Positions 1 through 8,546 of a DNA stretch of 64,000 nt are shown one piece after another. The position numbers were made by a program, and so were the translations under genes. Position 1 is the first letter of the stretch. Every line of letters starts with the position of its first letter. This stretch comes from Paenibacillus stellifer (GTDB taxonomy: Bacteria > Bacillota > Bacilli > Paenibacillales > Paenibacillaceae). The notes beneath the pieces were generated by a model. It saw only the letters and a list, made by a program, of their open reading frames with translations, had not been told where the DNA came from and searched no databases. Location of the stretch: contig NZ_CP009286.1 of the NCBI RefSeq assembly GCF_000758685.1, forward strand, positions 5,189,001-5,253,000, given 5' to 3'.

Positions 1-14
1 CAATTGTCTCTTCT

Positions 15-995
15 TCATTTGCGATCTCCTCCGTATCTCTCGAAATTTCGGATCATTTGCTCCGTTACCGGAATATCAACATGGTCCATTGCCAGCATTA
101 CCGCCCCGAATACGGGAGCCATTTCAGGAATAACAAGCGTACTAATCGGGTTCTCCGCCTTTACTTCCTTGCTTAATGCCTCCAGCAGCAGTGAATTTCT
201 GCCTGACTGGAGAATGCTGCCCGTTAAGACTATCGGCACAACTTCACCCTTGAATCCGCCAAGTTTACGGATTACGGTCGCCGCCGACAGTCCAAGCTCT
301 CTTCCCATCTCCACGAGAAGCTCGCGGGAAAGCCAGTCGCCGGACTCGGACGCCTCATGAACAATCAGCGACAGCTCAAGCGGCGCTGTCTGCCTATCTT
401 CGTCGAGAAACTGGTTAAGCATAGCTTCGAAGCTCCCAAAACCGAGCGCCTGGGGGATTCGTTCCACCAGGATGCTATAAGGCTCTCTTCCCTCCCAGGA
501 GCGGACCGCTCTGCCCAATGCCTGTGCGGCCAAATAATAACCGCCTGCCCGGTCGCCGAACAGGGAATCGAACCCTCCGACCTGGATAACTGTTCCCTGC
601 CGGTTACGGCCTGCCGCATTGGTGTTGCTTCCGCACACCAGCACTACACCGACATTATCCGGGCTTCCGATACGCAGTCCCTCCATCGTATCGCAGACCA
701 CATTCCATTTGCGCAAAGACAACTGCCGGTCAATTTCCGGAGAGAGCTGCTCCAGATCAATAGGACGGTCCGCACCCGCAAGGCCGAATTGCACAAAATC
801 CAAATCGGCTTCGGCAATGCCGGCTTGAACAAGGGCTTCCATCAGCGCATTTCTAATATTGGCCACCGCGGCGGCCGCTCCAATCATTTGATGGTTGCCG
901 CAGCCCGACCGGCCGGACCCCAGAATGGTTCCTTGCTCATCGGCAACGATGACGAGCGTCTTGCTCCCTCCGCCGTCCACACCTGCAATATACAT
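15..995 (-). CDS. BadF/BadG/BcrA/BcrD-type sugar kinase (N-acetylglucosamine kinase-like)
   Basis: Predicted cytoplasmic ATP-dependent sugar kinase of the acetate/sugar kinase-Hsp70-actin fold, 326 residues. The N-terminal phosphate loop DGGGSKT follows the first beta strand, and further glycine-rich loops (VCGSNT and GDRAGGYYL) match the ATP and sugar loops of the NagK/BadF family. The start is the ATG at 995, which has AGGAG 8 bases upstream; a TTG further upstream lacks a site. It is divergent from a GntR/HutC regulator, so that regulator probably controls it. The nearby sugar ABC importer suggests it phosphorylates an incoming amino sugar or related sugar. The substrate is inferred, not visible. 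The gene ends 14 bases from the window edge. Confidence 0.85.
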   Translation of the reverse strand: MYIAGVDGGGSKTLVIVADEQGTILGSGRSGCGNHQMIGAAAAVANIRNALMEALVQAGIAEADLDFVQFGLAGADRPIDLEQLSPEIDRQLSLRKWNVVCDTMEGLRIGSPDNVGVVLVCGSNTNAAGRNRQGTVIQVGGFDSLFGDRAGGYYLAAQALGRAVRSWEGREPYSILVERIPQALGFGSFEAMLNQFLDEDRQTAPLELSLIVHEASESGDWLSRELLVEMGRELGLSAATVIRKLGGFKGEVVPIVLTGSILQSGRNSLLLEALSKEVKAENPISTLVIPEMAPVFGAVMLAMDHVDIPVTEQMIRNFERYGGDRK

Positions 996-1144
996 GGTTT
1001 CAACTCCTGTTAACAAAGCTCCCTATCGTTTCTTCCTGGCTCATCCTATTGCCACGGATACCTTAAACTTTGTCGCAATAAACTCCCAAATCCGGTCGAC
1101 CTTGCTCAAAGGGCTAAATTGCCCATAAAATATAACAGTAAACC

Positions 1145-1161
1145 AACTATTTAGGATAGTT
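1145..1161. promoter_or_regulatory. Candidate operator between kinase and GntR gene
   Basis: Perfect inverted repeat AACTAT-5 bp-ATAGTT in the AT-rich divergent intergenic region, on the kinase side. It is a plausible binding site for the adjacent GntR regulator. It differs from the operator-like pair at 6752 and 7025, so one protein may not bind both. Confidence 0.35.
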
Positions 1162-1243
1162 TATTAGGCTTTCCTCAAGTTATAGTTGTATTTTTTGGAA
1201 ATATAAACAGTAATTTTTTTATTTACTCCTCTGTCAAACCCGG

Positions 1244-1272
1244 TTTATCCGGTTCTTCTTCCATGATATAAT
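1244..1272 (+). promoter_or_regulatory. Sigma-A type promoter of the GntR gene
   Basis: A TTTATC -35 box and a perfect TATAAT -10 box are separated by 17 bp. They lie 31 bp before the regulator ATG, which is preceded by GGAGG. The rest of the 996-1303 gap is AT-rich and contains no other gene. Confidence 0.65.
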
Positions 1273-1303
1273 ATAACAAATTCGGTAACGGAGGAACTTT
1301 GTA

Positions 1304-2017
1304 ATGACAAAAAGAACAACTAATTCCCTATACTTTAATATCAAAGAACAATTGCTAAAACAGATTCAATCCGGCGTTTACGCAGTCGGTGAGAAGCTTC
1401 CGACCGAAGCCGATCTCTGCAAAATGTTCTCCGCCAGCCGCACAACGATCCGCCTCGCGCTCAGCGAGCTTGAGGTTCAAGATATTCTGGAGCGACATCA
1501 AGGAAAGGGCACGTTCGTCAAACGCAAGGAGCTTCACCTGGTGCAGACACGAAGCTTTGCGGAGGACGTGCTGATGAGCGGCAAAGAACCCACCGGCAAA
1601 GTGATTGAATCCAAAGTAATCCCTGCCGAAATGCCGTTAAACGAATTTTTGCAGGTTCCGCTAAAGGCTCCCATCAATGAGCTGCTGCGGGTGCGATACG
1701 CCGACAACGAGCCGCTTCTCTATGAGACCACCTATATCCCGTGGAGTCTTGCTCCCGGTCTGGCCAGTGAATATACCGACGGCTCTTTGTTCGACTTTCT
1801 GGAGAGCCGGTACAATTTGAAAGCCCATCGGTCCGTAGAGCAGTTGAAGCCGGTTCTTGCGGACAAGACGGCGAGCAAGCTGCTCGGCGTCAAGGAGGGC
1901 TCTCCTTGCCTTCAGGTCAAGACCTTCACTTATTTGGCGGACAACACCCCGCTTGAATACAGCTTCGGCGTATTCCGCGGAGATTTTCCAAGTTATACGA
2001 TTGAAAGACATTTCTAA
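1304..2017 (+). CDS. GntR-family (HutC/FarR subfamily) transcriptional regulator
   Basis: 237-residue cytoplasmic DNA-binding regulator. Residues about 8-75 form the GntR winged helix-turn-helix, with the characteristic LPTEADLCK and SRTTIRLAL segments and the wing GKGTFV. Residues about 95-235 resemble a UTRA effector-binding domain, which in this subfamily senses small molecules such as sugar phosphates or amino acids. The start ATG at 1304 has GGAGG 8 bases upstream and a sigma-A promoter before it. It is divergent from a sugar kinase and lies near a sugar importer, so it probably represses sugar-use genes and is relieved by a phosphorylated sugar. HutC-type regulators such as TreR bind TTGT-N4-ACAA sites; similar sites occur at 6758 and 7025, so this protein could act there too (inference). 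Confidence 0.9.
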   Translation: MTKRTTNSLYFNIKEQLLKQIQSGVYAVGEKLPTEADLCKMFSASRTTIRLALSELEVQDILERHQGKGTFVKRKELHLVQTRSFAEDVLMSGKEPTGKVIESKVIPAEMPLNEFLQVPLKAPINELLRVRYADNEPLLYETTYIPWSLAPGLASEYTDGSLFDFLESRYNLKAHRSVEQLKPVLADKTASKLLGVKEGSPCLQVKTFTYLADNTPLEYSFGVFRGDFPSYTIERHF

Positions 2018-2065
2018 AAAGGGACGATGGTCGTGGCGCAGTTTCGCCGATCATCTTCGGAGCTT

Positions 2066-2101
2066 AAAAAAAAGAGGGGGGCGTGCCGAATGCATGCCCC
2101 C
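2066..2101 (-). terminator. Rho-independent terminator of the propeller-protein operon
   Basis: Ten-base-pair stem (GGGGGCGTGC with GCATGCCCCC, one G-U pair) around a 5-base loop. On the minus strand the stem is followed by a run of eight T. It ends the operon of the genes at 2147 and 4736 and may also stop the convergent GntR transcript. Confidence 0.85.
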
Positions 2102-2115
2102 GGCTCATGATAGCG

Positions 2116-2141
2116 GAGAGGAGGATGAATATCCTCCTCTC
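2116..2141. terminator. Second hairpin between convergent genes
   Basis: Perfect 11-bp inverted repeat GAGAGGAGGAT around a GAAT loop, 5 bp beyond the minus-strand stop at 2147. With the neighbouring hairpin at 2066 it makes a double terminator or mRNA 3' end between convergent genes. Only a weak T-run follows it on either strand. Confidence 0.55.
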
Positions 2142-2146
2142 TTCGC

Positions 2147-4690
2147 TTATTCTTTGATAATCTCGAAATACCGGCCCATCCAGTATGGCAGTGTGAAGAC
2201 CGAGCCGGCTTCTATGTTGCCCGACTTGTAATTATAGCTTGGGTTCGCCCCTGTGGTCTGATTGTCGCTCTCGAACGGATTTGAGTTATTTTTAATAATG
2301 CGTCTTTCATCAGGGGCAAGAGCGTAATTGGTCTGCTTGTAATCGTCACGGTCGCCAGGCTCAATATAGAATACGTCCTGCCGATTCCATTGAACCGGGA
2401 ACTGGATCTGATATTCGGGGAACCGATACAGGAACCGGACTGCCGCCTCCAAATCGACATCTGTCTTGTCCGGATGCGCCAATTGATACAGGAAGGTGTA
2501 GAACGGATTCTCTTCCCTTACTTCATTGGAATACCATTGATCATAAGCTTCGACAATTTGGGCGTGCTTGCTCTCGTCCTCTTCCAGTGTAATCAGCACA
2601 AACACCGGGAACCAGCCTAGCTCTTCATCCGAGTAATTAATATATTGGGTCCAGTCATTATGCAGCGTCGCATTGGTATTGGTGCTGTCGCCTACATTGG
2701 CTTCCGTTACCACTTGATTATCGTTGTCGTCGTAAGCATTGGTCGCCTGACGTACCAGCCTCCGCTCAATGTATTCCTTGGCCATATCCATATAACCTTG
2801 TCCATTCACGTAAGGCTCGTCCTTACTATAGCTTCCATTGTAAGCTTGTTCATATGCCAGATCGTATTTCATCGAATCGGCCGGGTAGCTCTTGGCGGTA
2901 ATATAGCTCGCGACCTTGAGCGCGGACATCACCTCCAGCGCATTAAGCGGACCGTCTTCATAACCGTAGGACAAGGCATCGTCGCCGTTCTCATCTACGC
3001 CGACATTGGACTGCCACGCAACCTGCTGCTCCATCGTGCCTAAGCTGTCATTGAAATATTTGGAGAACCATCTGGACCACTGCGTCGATTTGCCTGTGGC
3101 GTCTTCGATGTAGTAGTGGTCATCTTTGAGTATCAGCTCCGTCATACGGTGAGTCGTCTCTTCGATCAGAGACTTCAGCTCCAGCAACTCGGGATCTGTG
3201 CTGTCGCCTATCAAATACTTGTAAGCCGTATAGAACATGGCGTAATGGCCGTCTACTTCATCCGACGAGGTATCTGCCTTGTACACAATCTGATTCATGT
3301 CGATGTGGCCGTCCACAATTGCGCTGGCCGGGAACAAATCGTTAAAGAATTCCGGTATCTGCTCATACACAGGAGCTGTCAGTTGGAACAAAGGCTTGTT
3401 GCTTTCTCCCGTCGTTTTATCTTCCTTCGCATCTTTGTTGTTCGTAGCCGCCGTGATAACGGGCAGCACCTGATATACCGCACCGGTTACCGTTGTCGCC
3501 ACTTTGGTCTTGATGTCCGTTCCCAGCTTCTGTCCTTCAGGCCGCGTCTTGTTAAGCTCATCAATCGCTTCTTGGCTGAGTCCAAGCCCATTGTAGTTCA
3601 TTACATCCGTCCCGCCGCTCGGGAACAGTGTGGAGCCCTTCTTGCTCTCCGCATCCTTGGTCACCCGGACCATTGAATAACCAATCGGCTCTACGCCGTC
3701 ATTACGCTGCATACTAGGAATAATGCCATTGGGATTGACCATGCCCGGTCCAACGAAATTTTGGAACCAAAAGCCGTTCTGTGACTGGTAGCCGTACACC
3801 GAGTTGCCTACGGTAGCCGCCCCGGCTTCGCTGGTCAGCATATAGGAACGGGCCGGAAAGCCATTGCCGCGGCCGGATACATAGTCAAGCAACAGGACGG
3901 CCTTGGTTGCTCTGAGCGCCGCCGCTTTCGCTTCGGCGATTTCTGCCGCCTGATCCGCTGCCGGGCTTGCGCCGTATTCTTCTTGCAAGGCTTTGTACCG
4001 GAATACTTCACCCATGGCGTACATCGTTGTCCACAGGCCGTCGTTATCGCTCGTTGAAGGGGTCGAAGAGAACTTTCCTGTCAGAGAATTGTAGTTCACC
4101 GCATCAAACGAGCTGTCCGTTTCGGTAAAGGTGAAGTTGGTGTCGTGGACCATGCCGCGCCGGTCAAGAATCGACTGTACCAAATCCTCATAGACAAACG
4201 ATTTCTCATGCAGTGTTTTTTCCGGCATGGCAATATGGGTCACGCCGCTTGCCGTGCGCGCCCAGATGCCTCCCTCGCCATCGCTGGCAAGAGCGGTCAC
4301 GTTGTCATCTCCACCATAGAGATACCTTGGACCCGCCATATACTGCACAATATCCTTTGTATCCTCCGCACTGAAATTGACCCGTTGCAGCCCGTTCTCC
4401 GTCCCAATCCAGTAGACTCCGCCTTCGTCCAGAACCACGCTTGTAACATCACCGAGCACCGAGAGCGGCAGAAATTTCAAGACGCTGGTATCCGTAGTCC
4501 ACTCGATGCTAGGGATGGAGGCGGACCCTGTCTTGTAATACGTCACTTCCTTCGTCTGTACGGCCTTGAGTTGAACAGCAGAATATTGAGCGCCAGGCAG
4601 CTTTGCCGCCCAGGCGGGTGTTGTCGGCAGTACAAACAGCATAGCGGCCATCATTGCGCCTGTTATCAGCTTGCCGTGTTTCTTCATCAT
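2147..4690 (-). CDS. Secreted propeller-motif protein with large alpha-helical body
   Basis: About 847 residues. The chosen ATG at 4690 (or the next codon, 4687) follows AGGAAAGGGG; a TTG at 4732 lacks a site. An N-terminal Sec signal peptide is clear: lysines, a hydrophobic core, then a cut near PAWA-AKL. Residues about 85-175 carry two-component-regulator-propeller type motifs (YWIGTENG, ASDGEGGIWA). The remaining roughly 650 residues are rich in amphipathic helices and aromatic residues and resemble an alpha/alpha toroid, as in secreted glycosidases and lyases, but no catalytic motif was recognised. The C-terminal segment of the upstream SLH protein has the same propeller motif. The gap to that gene is 45 bp, so the two are co-transcribed. 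A role in binding or processing a surface polysaccharide is inference. Confidence 0.7.
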   Translation of the reverse strand: MMKKHGKLITGAMMAAMLFVLPTTPAWAAKLPGAQYSAVQLKAVQTKEVTYYKTGSASIPSIEWTTDTSVLKFLPLSVLGDVTSVVLDEGGVYWIGTENGLQRVNFSAEDTKDIVQYMAGPRYLYGGDDNVTALASDGEGGIWARTASGVTHIAMPEKTLHEKSFVYEDLVQSILDRRGMVHDTNFTFTETDSSFDAVNYNSLTGKFSSTPSTSDNDGLWTTMYAMGEVFRYKALQEEYGASPAADQAAEIAEAKAAALRATKAVLLLDYVSGRGNGFPARSYMLTSEAGAATVGNSVYGYQSQNGFWFQNFVGPGMVNPNGIIPSMQRNDGVEPIGYSMVRVTKDAESKKGSTLFPSGGTDVMNYNGLGLSQEAIDELNKTRPEGQKLGTDIKTKVATTVTGAVYQVLPVITAATNNKDAKEDKTTGESNKPLFQLTAPVYEQIPEFFNDLFPASAIVDGHIDMNQIVYKADTSSDEVDGHYAMFYTAYKYLIGDSTDPELLELKSLIEETTHRMTELILKDDHYYIEDATGKSTQWSRWFSKYFNDSLGTMEQQVAWQSNVGVDENGDDALSYGYEDGPLNALEVMSALKVASYITAKSYPADSMKYDLAYEQAYNGSYSKDEPYVNGQGYMDMAKEYIERRLVRQATNAYDDNDNQVVTEANVGDSTNTNATLHNDWTQYINYSDEELGWFPVFVLITLEEDESKHAQIVEAYDQWYSNEVREENPFYTFLYQLAHPDKTDVDLEAAVRFLYRFPEYQIQFPVQWNRQDVFYIEPGDRDDYKQTNYALAPDERRIIKNNSNPFESDNQTTGANPSYNYKSGNIEAGSVFTLPYWMGRYFEIIKE

Positions 4691-4735
4691 ATATATCCCC
4701 TTTCCTGTTCCTGATTCGGATTTATTGCGCAATCC

Positions 4736-6619
4736 CTACTGATAAATATGGGATACACCGGTTGTCGTAACGGCAAATACGCCCGCGCCTCCATCCGAAA
4801 TCAGCAGCAGTACCTTGTCATCCGTCAATTGCCGATCTGCCGTCGTGTACGACTTCATTTCATTCGTCGAGAGCTGTATACGGGTTACGCCATTATCCGT
4901 CCCGATCCACAAATACGTGCGGGCGTCATTGAGGACGGAGGTATTGACTCCACGCAGGGAGGCGAACAGGGATGGCTTGACCGTAAACTGATAGTTAACC
5001 AAGGTGATGGCGTTAACCAGATCGGGCATATCAATATCCGAATTGGCGATTGAAGGGGTGTATGAAGGGTCTTGCAGGAAGGCGAGATACTGCTTAACGG
5101 TGCCTTCCGCTCCCGTAGATGCGAAGGAGCTAAGCGCGTTAGCATAGCTGTAAAGCTCGGTAGCTTTATCCTTGACGGGTTCCTCTGTCACAGGCTTCTC
5201 GGGTTCAGGTTCTTCGGTTACCGGATTTTGAGGTTCAGGTTCTTCGGTCACCGGATTTTCAGTTACCGGTTCTCCGGTGGAAGGGTCCGTTACAGCTGTT
5301 CCTCCCGTACCCGTTGACGATGATGTCACCACGTTGCCGAGGCGGTCTATCGTTTGTCCATTGATGATTACGGTATCGACGTTCATAATCAGCTTGTCCG
5401 GCATGGAAGGAAGGGAGACACCCGGTGAGTTGATGATCGCCGTTTGGATTTTGCCTGTTCCCGTTACCGTTGTGGCGGCATCGAAGAGGATCGACCCCAC
5501 GGTTGTATCCTTGGCCAACTGGATTTTCGATCCCCCGGCTTCCTTGGACACGTTAAGCCCATCGACTCGGCCGCTCTCAAGCGTGAAGCTGGATTTGCCG
5601 TTCATATTCAGCTGCTTCACATTCCCGTACAGCGAAACAGCTTTCCCGCCGTTCGTCAATAAATGAAGACTGCCGATGGCATTCTCCGACTCATTGACAA
5701 TCACGCTCTCGGAAGAAACATCTATGGCATTCGCAGACGCAGATCCTTTGAACACAACCCTTACAGGAGCCTTCGGTTTATTGATCTGCATGTGATTAAC
5801 GGCGCTGTCGGTCAGTGTAATGCTGTGTGTGCCGCCGCCGTTGACATATACGACGCCGCCGATCCGGGCATTGACGAGATTGAGATCCCCTTCTCCTACC
5901 CCCGGTGTAATGTACAAGCTGCCGGTGAGATTCAAATTAGACAACGTGGCACCCGCCGTGTTGACAATCAAATTGCCTCCAGCCATATTGGCGTGATCGG
6001 CGCCGTCGGATACGAGTGCGCCCATGGCGTTATTGATCATCTTTACCGCTTCGGCACGAGTGAGAGACTTCTGCGGCAGAAAAGCACCCGAAGGCGTTCC
6101 GGCCACATAACCCGCTTTCTTCATGGCGTATATGGCCTCTTTAGCCCAAACGGAAATGGAAGAGTCGTCGGAGAACGAAGCGCTGACCGGTTCAGTTGCC
6201 GTTATCTGGAACACTCGGCTGAGAATGAGCGCCGCTTTTTCCCGGGTTAAAGTTTCGAGCGGGTTAATCTTGCCGTCGCCGCTGCCGATAATGGCGCCCG
6301 CCGCCACGGCTTTACCGATTTCAGGGGCATACCAAGCCGCAGACGGTACATCATCGAAGGTCTGCCCGCTTATCTCGTTGAAGTTAAAAATACGATTGAT
6401 TAATGCGACAAACTCCGTTTTCTTGATCCCGTCATTCGGTAGAATACGGCCTTCCTGATCCCCCTTCAGCAGTCCAAGGTTTTTCCAGGATTCAATCTCC
6501 TCCGAAGCCCAGGCGGGAATCGTTTCTGTTGTCTCTGCGGATACATCGGCAGCGTACGCAAATGCCATCGTTGACGTTAAGGCAATCGCGGCAAATGCCT
6601 GTTTCCATTTGAAACTCAT
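4736..6619 (-). CDS. SLH-domain cell-surface protein with propeller motif at the C terminus
   Basis: 627 residues with a signal peptide (cut near AYA or VSA). Three S-layer-homology domains at about 35-85, 90-138 and 149-200 would anchor it to secondary cell-wall polymer. Residues about 205-430 are repetitive, Asn/Gly/Val-rich strands suggestive of a beta-helix. Residues about 440-490 hold a Pro-Glu-Thr linker built from PVTEEPEP decapeptides, encoded by a 30-bp tandem repeat near 5190-5260. The last 130 residues contain LWIGTDNG and an SDGGAGVFA segment, the same propeller motif found at the N terminus of the downstream protein. The start ATG has AGGAGG upstream. The two proteins are encoded together and may form a wall-anchored complex (inference). 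Confidence 0.85.
   Translation of the reverse strand: MSFKWKQAFAAIALTSTMAFAYAADVSAETTETIPAWASEEIESWKNLGLLKGDQEGRILPNDGIKKTEFVALINRIFNFNEISGQTFDDVPSAAWYAPEIGKAVAAGAIIGSGDGKINPLETLTREKAALILSRVFQITATEPVSASFSDDSSISVWAKEAIYAMKKAGYVAGTPSGAFLPQKSLTRAEAVKMINNAMGALVSDGADHANMAGGNLIVNTAGATLSNLNLTGSLYITPGVGEGDLNLVNARIGGVVYVNGGGTHSITLTDSAVNHMQINKPKAPVRVVFKGSASANAIDVSSESVIVNESENAIGSLHLLTNGGKAVSLYGNVKQLNMNGKSSFTLESGRVDGLNVSKEAGGSKIQLAKDTTVGSILFDAATTVTGTGKIQTAIINSPGVSLPSMPDKLIMNVDTVIINGQTIDRLGNVVTSSSTGTGGTAVTDPSTGEPVTENPVTEEPEPQNPVTEEPEPEKPVTEEPVKDKATELYSYANALSSFASTGAEGTVKQYLAFLQDPSYTPSIANSDIDMPDLVNAITLVNYQFTVKPSLFASLRGVNTSVLNDARTYLWIGTDNGVTRIQLSTNEMKSYTTADRQLTDDKVLLLISDGGAGVFAVTTTGVSHIYQ
5190..5262 (-). repeat. 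30-bp tandem repeat encoding a Pro/Glu linker
   Basis: Two consecutive near-identical 30-bp units plus partial copies within the SLH gene encode PVTEEPEP-type decapeptides. This is a typical wall-spanning linker and a place where copy number could vary by slippage. Confidence 0.7.
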
Positions 6620-6751
6620 ATGCGCTCCTCCTTATCATTCCGGTCTTTTTTCTCAAGCAATACAGCCTGACCTGCTCTTCCATTCCGATAATTCAACCTT
6701 GTTGTGTATTAAGCTTGTACGACTTCTTGTCACCCCCATGTAATGTTTTCG

Positions 6752-6769
6752 ATGTTATTGTAGTAACAT
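6752..6769. promoter_or_regulatory. Operator-like palindrome at the SLH-gene promoter
   Basis: Perfect inverted repeat ATGTTA-6 bp-TAACAT lying immediately downstream of the minus-strand -10 box at 6778-6783. Its core TTGTAGTAACA is the exact reverse complement of a core at 7026-7036 next to the divergent promoter. The position suits a repressor that blocks initiation. Confidence 0.6.
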
Positions 6770-6777
6770 TTACACAC

Positions 6778-6807
6778 ATTCTATTTTTAATCATAATAAG
6801 TTGTCAA
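6778..6807 (-). promoter_or_regulatory. Sigma-A promoter of the SLH-propeller operon
   Basis: On the minus strand a perfect TTGACA -35 and a TAGAAT -10 are separated by 18 bp. Transcription would start near 6771, giving a leader of about 150 bases before the SLH gene. Confidence 0.65.
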
Positions 6808-6985
6808 TAGCTATATTCCAGAACCAACGAGTGATTTTTTATAGAAGATTACATTTGAAAAATATCCCAATTTCTTTGTTTTCCTTCGATTTTTACCGTT
6901 ATATATAGGATAATCGGATTGAATTCAAACGAATTTCCTTAGCTGAAATTCTATGATTCACAAGAAAAATGTCACGAAAAATAGA

Positions 6986-7014
6986 TTGACATACGGGGTG
7001 CTATCATCAATAAT
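6986..7014 (+). promoter_or_regulatory. Sigma-A promoter of the sugar ABC operon
   Basis: A perfect TTGACA -35 and an AATAAT -10 are separated by 17 bp. The expected start is near 7021, giving a leader of about 135 bases. This promoter is divergent from the one at 6778-6807; the region between holds AT-rich sequence and no gene. Confidence 0.65.
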
Positions 7015-7024
7015 ACAAATTATA

Positions 7025-7036
7025 TTGTTACTACAA
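7025..7036. promoter_or_regulatory. Operator-like site at the ABC-operon promoter
   Basis: TTGT-TACT-ACAA dyad just downstream of the predicted transcription start of the importer operon. Its 11-bp core is the inverted copy of the core at 6758-6768, so both divergent promoters probably answer to the same regulator. TTGT-N4-ACAA resembles TreR/HutC-type GntR operators, which is why the GntR protein at 1304 is a candidate. Confidence 0.6.
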
Positions 7037-7155
7037 ATTACAAACTATCTGATTGGAAAATCACAAATCCCCTCTTTGTGTGTTAGCTATTTTAACATTA
7101 GCGGTGTGTAATCTTCACCCTATAAACCGATTTGATCCAAAGGAGTGGTTATTGA

Positions 7156-8460
7156 ATGAAGAAGTGGATGAGTGGACTGATTGCCGTTGCGTTGACTACG
7201 GCCATAGCGGGATGTTCCGGCTCCGCCGCCAAAGATGACAGTGCAGGCAACAGCAGCGGCGACAGCAAGAAAACGCAAACCCTTCGTATTGCAATGGGGT
7301 CTCCGGGCGAGGCGTTGATTAAAGTTTGGGAAGAGATTGGCAAGGAATTCGAGAGCCAGCATGAGGGCATCAAAGTCGAATTCAATTATCAGGATGATGA
7401 CACTTATCAAACGATTGGCCTTCCCAATCTGCTAAGCGGCAAAAATGCCCCCGATTTGTACTTCGAATGGGCCGGACAGCGGCTGCAAACGCGGGTGAAC
7501 GATGGCTACGCCGCAGATATTACCGAACAGCTCCAAAGCTCCGGACTGAAGGACATGTTCGCGGATGGAAGCTTCAACGGAATGAGCTTCGACGGCAAGA
7601 CCTATATGATTCCGACGGCGGGCGATGTAACCAACGTGATTTTTTATAATAAGAAAATCTTCAGTGATCTTGGCCTTGAACCGCCGACAACCTGGGATCA
7701 GTTCCTTGAGGTGTGCGAGAAAATCAAACAGGCCGGCATTACACCGATCATGATCGGCAACTCGGATTTGTGGACGGCGGGCAACTGGGTTGGACATATT
7801 CTTTCACGGGTCGTTGGCGAGGACGCCTACAGCGAGGCACTGCAGTTGAAGCAGCCGTTCAATTCACCTGATTTCGTCAAAGCATACGGCTATGTTCAAG
7901 AGCTGTGGAATAAAGGATACATCAACGACAACGTCAACGCCTTGGGAGACAGCGAAGCGGACATGTTATTCCTGAATGGCAAGAGCGCCATGCACCCCAT
8001 CGGAAGCTGGATTGTCCCAACCGCAATCGAGGAAGCGCCTGACCTGGAGCTAGGCTATTTCAATACTCCATCCTTTGCAGATGGCAAAGGCAACCAGAAC
8101 AGCATCATCGGCGTGCTTAACGGGATGGTCGTCAACAAAAATTCCAAGCTTATCAACGAGGCCATCGAGTTCATGAAGCTCTACAGTTCCGCCGAATCAT
8201 CCAAGAAACTCTCCGCCGCCGGCGCCGTTCCGATCACCAAAGACGGCATCGACAGAGACTCAACTCCCGAGCTTTCGCTCAGCTTGAACGATTTGATGGA
8301 GAATGCCCCTGTACTTGTGTCGCCGCCCGACACCGGATACTCCATCGAGGTGGCAAATGCGCTGAATACGGCTACCTCTGAGGTCATCGGGGGAGCAAAA
8401 TCGCCTGAAGATGCGCTGGCCGAATTGGAAACCACCATTACTCCGCTCAAAAATAAATGA
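7156..8460 (+). CDS. Sugar ABC transporter substrate-binding lipoprotein
   Basis: 434-residue family-1 extracellular solute-binding protein. It has a lipoprotein signal with lipobox AIAGC, so Cys20 would be lipidated and hold the protein on the outer face of the membrane. The mature part has the usual bilobal fold features, including the IPTAGDVTNVIFYNKKIF-type hinge segment and GSWIVP. The start ATG has AAAGGAG upstream. It heads an operon with two permeases. A GC-rich hairpin follows at 8487 and may keep its mRNA more abundant than that of the permeases. The likely ligand is a mono- or oligosaccharide; the sequence does not identify it. Confidence 0.93.
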   Translation: MKKWMSGLIAVALTTAIAGCSGSAAKDDSAGNSSGDSKKTQTLRIAMGSPGEALIKVWEEIGKEFESQHEGIKVEFNYQDDDTYQTIGLPNLLSGKNAPDLYFEWAGQRLQTRVNDGYAADITEQLQSSGLKDMFADGSFNGMSFDGKTYMIPTAGDVTNVIFYNKKIFSDLGLEPPTTWDQFLEVCEKIKQAGITPIMIGNSDLWTAGNWVGHILSRVVGEDAYSEALQLKQPFNSPDFVKAYGYVQELWNKGYINDNVNALGDSEADMLFLNGKSAMHPIGSWIVPTAIEEAPDLELGYFNTPSFADGKGNQNSIIGVLNGMVVNKNSKLINEAIEFMKLYSSAESSKKLSAAGAVPITKDGIDRDSTPELSLSLNDLMENAPVLVSPPDTGYSIEVANALNTATSEVIGGAKSPEDALAELETTITPLKNK

Positions 8461-8486
8461 AGCCAACCATTACTGTATGAAAGATT

Positions 8487-8521
8487 GGGGCCGCCAAGTC
8501 CACCCTGGCGCGGCGGCTCCC
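8487..8521 (+). other. Intercistronic hairpin after the binding-protein gene
   Basis: GGGGCCGCC pairs with GGCGGCTCC (one G-U) across a 16-base loop, with no U-run after it. Such hairpins between binding-protein and permease genes commonly protect the upstream mRNA or attenuate the downstream one. Confidence 0.55.
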
Positions 8522-8546
8522 TTATTCATTCCCTGGAGGTGGACCG

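Noticed and set aside
4690..4740. SLH gene and the following propeller gene as one frameshifted pseudogene
   Set aside because: The second gene has its own ribosome binding site and a clear signal peptide, and the first ends in a complete motif. Two separate secreted proteins fit better.
5190..5262. CRISPR-like short repeats
   Set aside because: The 30-bp repeats are contiguous, in frame and encode a Pro/Glu linker; there are no spacers.
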